From: Dechloromonas sp.
Lineage (GTDB): Bacteria; Pseudomonadota; Gammaproteobacteria; Burkholderiales; Rhodocyclaceae
Length of the DNA: 5,140 nucleotides
Direction: 5' to 3'
Assembly: GCA_013693915.1 (NCBI GenBank)
Contig: CP059264.1
Location: forward strand, 316,103-321,242
Shown here: positions 1 to 5,140 of the stretch, piece by piece
Layout: each line of letters begins with the position of its first letter
How positions within the stretch are numbered: position 1 is the stretch's first letter
Notes under the pieces: generated by a model
Told to the model about the DNA's origin: nothing
The model's database searches: none
Seen by the model: only the letters and a program-made list of their open reading frames with translations
Position numbers and translations under genes: made by a program

Positions 1-159
1 GATGATGAGGCGCTCGCTGCCGGCGGCCCGCGCCCGGATGAAATAGCCGCAGACCAGGCTGCCGCACATGCCGAGGCAATGGCCGCTGCCGAGGATGCCG
101 GTCATGAAGGCCGCGAAATAGCTGAAGCCTGCGACGGCATGGTGCAGCGAGTGATCCAC
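1..159 (-). CDS. TauE/SafE (UreH/DsbD_2-like) membrane protein, N-terminal 53 codons only
   Basis: Translation from a GTG at 159 begins VDHSLHHAVAGFSYF and contains the motif GSGHCLGMCG at about residues 23-32, followed by a hydrophobic stretch. The gene leaves the window at its 3' side, so only 53 residues are visible. The GxGHCxGMCG signature is typical of the 'sulfite exporter TauE/SafE / UreH-like / DsbD_2' membrane family. Members are often found beside copper ATPases and cytochrome oxidase assembly genes, where a role in metal or thiol transfer is suspected. The start lies 14 bases after the ATPase stop, so it is probably the next operon gene. The GTG was chosen because it is the first plausible start after that stop; a GGGGCGAG stretch just upstream is only a weak ribosome binding site. 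The family call rests on the motif and context; the specific substrate is unknown. Confidence 0.8.
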   Translation of the reverse strand, partial: MDHSLHHAVAGFSYFAAFMTGILGSGHCLGMCGSLVCGYFIRARAAGSERLII

Positions 160-173
160 CGCTCGCCCCGGTC

Positions 174-2618
174 CTATTTCAGCAGGCGCAGCGAATTGAC
201 GACGACCGAGACCGAACTCGCCGCCATCGCCGCCGACGCGATCATCGGGTTGAGGCGGCCGGCCGCCGCCACCGGGATGGCGATGGTGTTGTAGCCGAGC
301 GCCCAGAACAGGTTTTCGCGAATGATGCGCATGGTGCGTCGCGAGATCGCCAGCGCTTCCGTTGCCTTGCCGAGATCGCCGCGCACCAGGGTCAGGTCGG
401 CCGCCTCGACGGCAATGTCGGTGCCGCCGCCGATCGCCATGCTGATGTCTGCTGCCGCCAGCGCCGGCGCATCGTTGATGCCGTCGCCGACCATCGCCAC
501 GACTTCGCCGGCAGCCTGCAAGGCGCGGATCAGTTGCAGCTTGCGCTCCGGCGTCGCGCGCGCCTCGACGCGATCGATGCCGACCAGTCCGGCGACATGG
601 CGGGCGGCGGCCTCGACGTCGCCGGTCGCCATCAGCGTCTTGATGCCGAGCCGATGCAGGCGTTCGATGGTCGCCGCGGCGTCCGCTCGCGGCTGGTCGG
701 CGATGGCGAAGAAAGCGGCCAGCTGGCTATCGAGCGCGGCCAGCACCGGCGTCTTTCCTTCGCCGCCGGCGCGCGCGCAGGCTTCGGCGAGCGGCGTCGT
801 CTGGACGCCGCAGGCGGTCAGCCATTCGGCATTGCCGATGGCGATGCTGCGAGCGTCGACGTCGGCCGCGATGCCATGCCCCGGCTCGACCCTGAAATTG
901 GCCACTTCCTGACCGTCGACCGCAGCAATCTGGCGGGCGAAGTCGCGCAGGGCCCTGGCCAGGTAATGTTCCGAACCGTTCTCGGCGGCCGCCAGCAGGC
1001 CGAGCAATTCGCCGTCGGGCAGGCTGCTGAGGTTCTGCCAGTCGCTGACCACCGGACGCCCTTCAGTGATGGTGCCGGTCTTGTCGAAGACCACGGTGGT
1101 GACCTTTGCGCCGGTTTCCAGCGCCGTGCCGTTGCGGATGAAGATCCCGCGCCGCGCCGCTGCGCCGGTGCCGGCCATGATCGCCGTCGGTGTCGCCAGG
1201 CCGAGCGCGCACGGGCAGGCGATCAACACGACGGCGATGGCGTGCGCCAGAGCGTGCGTCGCGGGCGCGCCGCCGAGCAGCCAGCCGCCGGCTGTGACGC
1301 CGGCAATGCCGATGACGCCCGGAACGAAAACCGCGGAGATCCGGTCGGCCAGCCTCTGGACCGGCAGTTTGGTGCCCTGCGCCGCGTCGACCATTCGCAC
1401 GATGTGGGCCAGCACCGTGTCCTGGCCAACCGCGGTCGCCCGCAGCGTCAGCGCGCCGTTCTGGTTCAGGCAGCCGCCGGTCACCCTGTCGCCGACCGTC
1501 TTGCCGACCGGGAGGCTTTCGCCGGTGAGCATCGATTCATCGACCGCCGAACTGCCGGCGATCACTTCGCCGTCGGTCGGTACCCGCTCCCCGGGCCGCA
1601 CCAGCAGGATTTCGCCGGGGCCAACGGATTCGACGTCGACGACCATCTCGACGCCGTCGCGGATAACGGTCGCAGTCGCCGGCTGCAGCTCGATGAGCTG
1701 GCGGATCGCTTCGCCGGCCTTGCCCTTGGCGCGCTCCTCGAGATAGCGGCCGAGCAGCACGAAGGTGACAATGCTCGCCGCTGCCTCGAAATAGAGAAAA
1801 TGCGTGCGCCGCTGCGGCAACAGGCCGGGCAGGCTGTAGAGGTAGGCGGCGCCGGCGCCGAGGGCGATCAGGGTGTCCATGTTGGCGCTGCCGCTGCGCG
1901 CCAGCTTGAGCGCCTTGTCGAAGAACGGCAGGCCGGCGCCGAAGACCACCGGCGTGGCCAGCACGAACTGCAGCAGGCGCAGGCCGTAATGGTGCGGCAT
2001 CGCCATGCCCAGCGCCATCAGCGGCGCGGTCAGCGCGGCGGCGGCGAGCAGGCGCTTGCGCGCTTCTTCGCGCAGGACCTTCTCGCGCTCGACGAGGAAA
2101 CGCCGCTGGGCGAGCGTATCCATCGGGCGCGGCGTGTAGCCGAGGCGCTCGACCAGCGCGAAGACCGCGTCGCGATCGAGCTGGCCGTCGACGGCGCAGG
2201 TGCCCGCGGCAAAATTCACGGTGGCGTTCCTGACGCGCGGGTCGCGCTGCAGCGTCAGTTCGATCAGTGCCGCGCACGAGGCGCAGGTCATCCCCTCGAT
2301 TGCCACCGAACAGTGCTGCAGCGGCCCTTCGCGAACGGCCGGCACTTCCGCCTTGGGCTTCCGCGGGCTGCGCGCCAGGACGGTGGCGATCTGCGTCACC
2401 GCGGCAAGGAGATCGGCGCGCGCGATCGCCGCCGGGTCGAAATGGATGGTCAGCGAGCCGATCCGGCACTCGGAACGGACTTCCCGGATCGCCGGCCGCT
2501 TGCGCAGCAGGATTTCCAGCAGATAGAAGCGCTCCTGGTCGCCCTTCAGCGACGGGATGACGACCCGGATCCGCCGCTGCAGGGCATGCTCCAGCCGGAT
2601 CTCGAGCGGCGCACTCAC
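174..2618 (-). CDS. P1B-1 type Cu(+)-transporting ATPase (CopA/CcoI-like), 814 aa
   Basis: This is an inner-membrane heavy-metal P-type ATPase that would drive Cu(+) from the cytoplasm to the periplasm. In order: a degenerate HMA-like segment without CxxC (about 15-80); a canonical HMA domain with GMTCASC (109-115); the transmembrane region from about 188; TGES in the actuator domain (365-368); the metal-site CPC in TM6 (468-470); the phosphorylation motif DKTGT (D512); SEHYLA in the nucleotide domain (H551); the TGD motif (665-667); GDGIND (711-716); YN in TM7 (776-777); MAASS in TM8 (798-802). CPC, YN and MxxSS together mark the Cu(+) subgroup. The start is the GTG at 2618, which makes a 4-base GTGA overlap with the preceding gene's TGA and follows a purine-rich GAGGAAAAGG. 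An ATG at 2783 would add 55 unlikely residues read through the previous gene in another frame. One oddity is that the family's usual HP dipeptide is HY here. Length is normal for a CopA- or CcoI-like ATPase. Whether it serves copper export or oxidase assembly cannot be decided from sequence alone. Confidence 0.95.
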   Translation of the reverse strand: MSAPLEIRLEHALQRRIRVVIPSLKGDQERFYLLEILLRKRPAIREVRSECRIGSLTIHFDPAAIARADLLAAVTQIATVLARSPRKPKAEVPAVREGPLQHCSVAIEGMTCASCAALIELTLQRDPRVRNATVNFAAGTCAVDGQLDRDAVFALVERLGYTPRPMDTLAQRRFLVEREKVLREEARKRLLAAAALTAPLMALGMAMPHHYGLRLLQFVLATPVVFGAGLPFFDKALKLARSGSANMDTLIALGAGAAYLYSLPGLLPQRRTHFLYFEAAASIVTFVLLGRYLEERAKGKAGEAIRQLIELQPATATVIRDGVEMVVDVESVGPGEILLVRPGERVPTDGEVIAGSSAVDESMLTGESLPVGKTVGDRVTGGCLNQNGALTLRATAVGQDTVLAHIVRMVDAAQGTKLPVQRLADRISAVFVPGVIGIAGVTAGGWLLGGAPATHALAHAIAVVLIACPCALGLATPTAIMAGTGAAARRGIFIRNGTALETGAKVTTVVFDKTGTITEGRPVVSDWQNLSSLPDGELLGLLAAAENGSEHYLARALRDFARQIAAVDGQEVANFRVEPGHGIAADVDARSIAIGNAEWLTACGVQTTPLAEACARAGGEGKTPVLAALDSQLAAFFAIADQPRADAAATIERLHRLGIKTLMATGDVEAAARHVAGLVGIDRVEARATPERKLQLIRALQAAGEVVAMVGDGINDAPALAAADISMAIGGGTDIAVEAADLTLVRGDLGKATEALAISRRTMRIIRENLFWALGYNTIAIPVAAAGRLNPMIASAAMAASSVSVVVNSLRLLK

Positions 2619-3327
2619 GCTGCCGCCTTTTCCTCGACGGACGGCGCCGGCAGGGTCTTCGCCGGGGAACGCGGCGCACCCTTGCGGTAGCGCACCAGCA
2701 GGAAGGTGAGGTAGAACACCGTCAGCCAGACGTCGGCGTGCCGCAGCGGCGACTTGAGCCAGTGCTGCGTGATCAGGTTCCAATGAACGCGGATAAGGTA
2801 GAAGGCGACGATGTCATTGGCGAAATTTATCACCGCCTTCTCGTCGAGCAACGCCGGGTCGAAGGCGCGGCGCAGCGGCGTCAGCTTGCCTGGCGCCGCG
2901 CCGCTGTCGGCCGCTTGCGTTGGCGCCAGTTGTGCCAGGGCACGCTGGACGACGCGCCGGGCCAGCGTTTCCGCCTGCTTAGCCCCCGGGCCAGCTGCTG
3001 GCCGATTTCTCCGATCCCGGATGCCGGAGGCTCACTGGCGGCGGTCGGGCGCGCCGCTGCGGTTGCGGCAGCTTCCAGGCTGCACTTGAGGACGAGGGCA
3101 AGCTGCGGCAGACTGCAGGCAATCGGGTCGTAATGAACGCCCAGCTTGCCGGTTCCGGCATCGACCTGCACCAGCCTGACACCGGGTATGCGCAGCAGCG
3201 CTGCCTTGATGACGGCTGCCGAGCCGGGATTGGCGAGCGCTTCCGGCAACGCGAAACGGACATGACCTGCGCTCTTGTGCAGGACCAGAATCTGGCGGGA
3301 AAGGAGATTCACGGACGGGGCACTCAT
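2615..3327 (-). CDS. HMA2-like degenerate heavy-metal-associated protein, interrupted by a -1 frameshift
   Basis: As sequenced, the frame from ATG 3327 ends at 2881 (148 aa). From about 2985 onwards, however, the coding signal moves to another frame, which ends with TGA at 2615. Adding one base in the C run at 2983-2987 gives one 237-residue protein. Its N-terminal part (about 20-85) has the beta-alpha-beta look of an HMA fold ([30 protein letters not shown]) but lacks the CxxC metal site, as in HMA2-type domains. An Ala-rich linker and helix follow. The C-terminal part contains [20 protein letters not shown] and a hydrophobic segment [19 protein letters not shown], which may be a membrane anchor. 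The gene lies 29 bases after its upstream neighbour and overlaps the ATPase start by 4 bases, so it is probably translationally coupled to the ATPase and may act as its partner. The ATG at 3327 has no strong ribosome binding site. The frame switch is clear; the exact repair base and the function are inferred. Confidence 0.75.
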
Positions 3328-3356
3328 GGCTTGACTCGCGATACGGGATGGTTGGA

Positions 3357-3751
3357 TCAGGCGCTCGCTGCGGCTCTCCTGGCCCTTGGCCTGGCTGCCG
3401 GCGCGCCGGCCTCGACGCTGCCCTGGGCCTTGGCTTCGGCTTCGTTGCCTTCCTGCGCCTCGGCGACCAGATCATCGAGCGATTCCTTCTGCTGCAGAAC
3501 GAAATCCCTGCCCATGTCGGCTGCCTTGGTCACCGCCTGAATGATCTCGCGGCGATACTTGTGCAAGAGGTAGCCGGTCGTCACGCCGGCGGCAAAACCA
3601 CAAGCGGCGTGCGCAGGAAGGAAAGCGCCGGATTGGTGGTCAGGACGCGGGCCGCGGCATAGCCACCGGCGCCCATCACCATCGGCTTCACCATTTCGCC
3701 CATGACCTGCGGGGCCTGACGGGCGGCTTCGGTCATCATCGGTTGCATCAT
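3357..3751 (-). pseudogene. Met-rich small membrane-associated protein, interrupted by a -1 frameshift (possibly a sequencing indel)
   Basis: A start at 3751 (ATGATG) sits 7 bases after a good AAGGAG site. Its frame shows strong G/C third positions down to about 3600, then hits TGA at 3581 (56 aa). The frame that carries coding character from there to the TGA at 3357 is a different one. Adding one base near 3594-3599 joins the two into 131 aa. The N-terminus has eight Met in the first 26 residues (MMQPMMTEAARQAP, then VMGEMVKPMVMGAG). Next come a glycine/alanine-rich, membrane-like stretch (GAGGYAAARVL to GVTTGYLLHKY), a charged helical region (HKYRREIIQAVTKAADMG) and an Ala/Arg-rich tail. 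I do not recognise a named family; the layout resembles small helical accessory proteins found next to P1B ATPases. Met clusters can bind Cu(+), which suits the neighbours but is inference. Typed as pseudogene only because the literal frame is broken; a sequencing error is more likely. Confidence 0.65.
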
Positions 3752-3935
3752 CTGGATTCTCCTTGAAGAGGTTAATTGGCCGGCGGGCCGGGGTGTCCTC
3801 GATGTCGTTCAACATCTGGTAGATCCCCTTGCAGCCCTCGCAGCAAAAGCGGAATGTCCGTTCCGGCGTCGCCAGGGTGAAATCCAGCCGCCCGAGCGGC
3901 AATCCGCAGAGATCGCACGTTGCATTGTCACTCAT
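3357..3935 (-). CDS. Cys-rich CcoI/FixI-type N-terminal metal-binding domain protein; literal ORF reads into the next gene
   Basis: The first ~50 residues form a small metal-binding domain with CDLC (C7, C10) and FCCEGC (C31, C32, C35) followed by KGIYQMLNDIEDTPA. This pattern matches the N-terminal domain of CcoI/FixI-type copper ATPases (PF12156-like), here as a free-standing protein. The start ATG overlaps the TlpA-like stop in an ATGA, indicating translational coupling. The 192-codon frame as sequenced is probably not one protein: from about residue 55 to 112 its third positions lose their G/C bias and it shadows the Met-rich gene in another frame. After about 3600 it carries the C-terminal half of that gene. 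Adding one base in the GC-rich stretch 3778-3793 would end this gene at the TAA at 3772, after about 54 residues and eight bases before the next gene's AAGGAG. The domain call is solid; the true 3' end near 3772 is inferred. Confidence 0.7.
   Translation of the reverse strand: MSDNATCDLCGLPLGRLDFTLATPERTFRFCCEGCKGIYQMLNDIEDTPARRPINLFKENPDDATDDDRSRPSGPAGHGRNGEADGDGRRWLCRGPRPDHQSGAFLPAHAACGFAAGVTTGYLLHKYRREIIQAVTKAADMGRDFVLQQKESLDDLVAEAQEGNEAEAKAQGSVEAGAPAARPRARRAAASA
3759..3764 (-). promoter_or_regulatory. Ribosome binding site AAGGAG of the Met-rich gene
   Basis: AAGGAG lies 7 bases upstream of the ATG at 3751. It is the best Shine-Dalgarno match among the gene starts in this window. It supports an independent gene starting at 3751 in a frame different from the long overlapping ORF, and so supports the frameshift interpretation. 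Confidence 0.75.
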
Positions 3936-4462
3936 TTCAGCAATTCCACCACCTGGCGCTCAAAGGTCGCCTCATCGGCCTCGCCGACGATCTTGCCGCG
4001 CACGATGCCGCCGGCGTCGACAAAATAGGTGGTCGGCAGGCCGACGACGCCAAAGCGCCTGACAATCTTCGACTGCTCGTCGAGCAGCGCCGGGTAGCTG
4101 ACCCCGATCTTCTTCATGAAGGCGGTAACCGCCGGCTTGTCCTGTCCGCTATTGATCGCCAGCACTTCCAGTCCCTGCCCGCGGTGGCGCTGATAGACGG
4201 ACTCGATCGCCGTCATCTCGCCCTCGCAGTACCGGCACCAGTCGGCCCAGAAACGGATGACCAGCGGCTTGCCGAGAAAGGCGGCCGGGAAGTGGACCGG
4301 CGCGCCATCCACGGCAAAGGTCTGGAAACCCGGTGCCGGCTGGCCGATATTGAGGTGAACGGCGGGCGCCCCGCTGTCGCAGGCAGCGAGGCCGAGGGCG
4401 AACAGCAATGCCGCCAGCGCGAACTTCCAGGCATGCTTCTTCGGTGCAGGTGAGGTGGGCAT
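3932..4462 (-). CDS. TlpA/ResA-like thioredoxin-fold lipoprotein, 176 aa
   Basis: This is a probable membrane-anchored periplasmic thiol-disulfide oxidoreductase. A basic N-terminus (KKHAWK) and hydrophobic segment lead to a lipobox LAAC with the lipidated Cys at 28. Asp at +2 would favour inner-membrane retention by the E. coli rule. The thioredoxin domain follows: FWADWCRYC with catalytic C76 and C79, the region LEVLAINSGQDK, and GLPTTYF with the cis-proline P143. Length is typical of TlpA/ResA proteins. Such proteins reduce cysteines of cytochrome c apoproteins or of copper-site proteins (CuA, Sco), which fits a copper ATPase operon. It starts 4 bases after the upstream membrane gene's stop, with no clear ribosome binding site, so translation probably depends on coupling. 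Its stop overlaps the next start by 4 bases. The in vivo substrate cannot be read from sequence. Confidence 0.92.
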   Translation of the reverse strand: MPTSPAPKKHAWKFALAALLFALGLAACDSGAPAVHLNIGQPAPGFQTFAVDGAPVHFPAAFLGKPLVIRFWADWCRYCEGEMTAIESVYQRHRGQGLEVLAINSGQDKPAVTAFMKKIGVSYPALLDEQSKIVRRFGVVGLPTTYFVDAGGIVRGKIVGEADEATFERQVVELLK

Positions 4463-4466
4463 CGGG

Positions 4467-5140
4467 TCAGGCCAGCAGGATGAGGTTGGACTTCAGCACC
4501 ATGATAGTCGCTACCGCCGCGAACAGCGCGAAGCCGAGCGCCGCCGCCCCTGCGAGGCGCCCGCTGGCTTGCGGAACCAGCATCTTCAGGCTGCCGACGC
4601 CGGCAAAGGGTTGCAGGATGCCAGCGCCGAGACCGGCTGCGGTCGACACGAAAAGTGGGCCATAAAGCAGGTAGCCCTGGTAACCGTATTCCGGCTTGAG
4701 CAGGCAGAACGGGCAGTGATGGTGCGGATGTTCGTACACGTAGAGCGAAACGAAGGAGAGGATGCCGACGAGGGCGGCGACGAAGGCGGCGGCGCTGGCC
4801 AGCGCGGCAAGGGCACCGCTCCAGCGCCGGCGCAATCCGGCGTGCATGGCATTGGCGAAGACGGCGGCGGCGAGCGCGCCGTAGAACAGCAGGATCGCCG
4901 GTCTGGCTTCCATGGTGGACGCTTCGCTGGCCAGCGTTGGCCCCTGCTCCGAAAACAGGCTGCCGCAGCACGAAGTGATGACATCGGCGCGCAGGTTGAG
5001 GAAATACTTGAGCTGCAGCGCGAAGGTGGCGGCCAGCGCCGGCAGCAGGAGGAGCAGCAGGGCGTACTTGACGCGGACCAGCGGATAATCCGGCGCCTGA
5101 TTGTCGACCTGATTGAGCGTCAGCCAGGCGGCGGCGAGGA
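4467..5140 (-). CDS. Polytopic membrane protein with SCCG and HPHHHCPFC motifs, 5' end outside the window
   Basis: The reading frame is open from the right edge to TGA at 4467, giving 223 visible residues. The ATG at 4913 is internal, because the upstream codons (a Leu-rich membrane segment KYALLLLLLPALAA and the motif VITSCCGSLFSEQG) are clearly coding in the same frame. About five membrane segments are visible, near residues 25-45, 80-97, 108-134, 152-175 and 193-215 of the visible part. Two Cys-bearing sites stand out: SCCG (C57, C58) after the first segment, and YEHPHHHCPFCLLKPEYGYQ (C142, C145) after the third. Both could lie on the same face of the membrane and serve as a redox or metal site, but that depends on topology I cannot fix. 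It lies 4 bases before the TlpA-like gene and is probably its partner. I do not recognise a named family and give no function with confidence. Confidence 0.8.
   Translation of the reverse strand, partial: LAAAWLTLNQVDNQAPDYPLVRVKYALLLLLLPALAATFALQLKYFLNLRADVITSCCGSLFSEQGPTLASEASTMEARPAILLFYGALAAAVFANAMHAGLRRRWSGALAALASAAAFVAALVGILSFVSLYVYEHPHHHCPFCLLKPEYGYQGYLLYGPLFVSTAAGLGAGILQPFAGVGSLKMLVPQASGRLAGAAALGFALFAAVATIMVLKSNLILLA

Noticed and set aside
534..2690. A 718-codon open frame on the plus strand.
   Set aside because: It lies entirely antisense to the ATPase and has low-complexity, Arg/Gln/Asp-rich translation with no motif. Such frames arise from strong GC codon bias on the opposite strand.
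2619..2783. Upstream ATG extension of the ATPase (55 extra residues).
   Set aside because: It is out of frame with, and overlaps, the coding end of the HMA2-like gene, and its translation has no domain character. The GTG at 2618 makes a standard GTGA coupling.
174..3327. Ferrosome-like (fez) cluster: HMA2-like protein plus P1B ATPase.
   Set aside because: The ATPase carries full Cu(+)-type motifs (CPC, YN, MxxSS) rather than a P1B-6 pattern, I found no obvious RxxLLFR-type fez motif, and the TlpA-like and TauE-like neighbours point to copper and thiol handling.
3328..3356. Possible terminator or promoter in the 29-base gap.
   Set aside because: No hairpin with T-run and no recognisable -35/-10 pair could be seen.
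4467..4913. Membrane protein starting at ATG 4913 as a complete 148-residue gene.
   Set aside because: The same frame is open to the right edge and encodes another membrane segment and the SCCG motif, so this ATG is internal.

Overview
The window is a tightly packed cluster, all on the minus strand, from a high-GC bacterium. Codon third positions are strongly G/C. The gene content (a Cu(+)-type P1B ATPase, a TauE/SafE-like membrane protein with a GHCxGMCG motif, a TlpA-type lipoprotein) fits a respiring Gram-negative proteobacterium, plausibly a betaproteobacterium of the Rhodocyclales type. That placement is a guess from gene content, base composition and general resemblance, not a demonstrated match.

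In transcription order, from high to low coordinates: (1) a polytopic membrane protein with SCCG and HPHHHCPFC motifs, running off the right edge (4467-5140); (2) a TlpA-like thioredoxin lipoprotein with a WCRYC active site (3932-4462); (3) a small Cys-rich metal-binding domain resembling the N-terminal domain of CcoI/FixI ATPases (starts at 3935); (4) a Met-rich small protein with a membrane-like segment (3357-3751, frame broken); (5) a degenerate HMA-domain (HMA2-like) protein with a hydrophobic C-terminal part (2615-3327, frame broken); (6) a full-length P1B-1 Cu(+) ATPase (174-2618); (7) the first 53 codons of a TauE/SafE (UreH/DsbD_2-like) membrane protein (1-159). Junctions are ATGA or GTGA overlaps or gaps of at most 29 bases, so this reads as one operon. 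Its promoter lies beyond the right edge and its end beyond the left edge. I see no RNA genes, repeats, mobile elements, CRISPR or terminators, and no gene-free stretch above 30 bases.

Taken together, the genes suggest a copper-handling and cuproenzyme-maturation module: an ATPase moves Cu(+) across the inner membrane, accessory metal-binding modules (Cys-rich domain, HMA2-like protein, Met-rich protein) work in trans, and a periplasmic thioredoxin with a Cys-containing membrane partner keeps thiols reduced. The most unusual aspect is the architecture: modules usually fused to the N-terminus of a CcoI/CopA-type ATPase are separate small proteins here.

The main technical observation is that genes (4) and (5), and probably (3), each appear to lack one base at or next to a homopolymer or GC-rich run (near 3594-3599, 2983-2987 and 3778-3793). 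All three would be repaired by adding one base. This pattern suggests sequencing indels more than biological decay, and it makes the literal ORFs misleading: the 192-codon ORF at 3357-3935 is a chimera of two genes.
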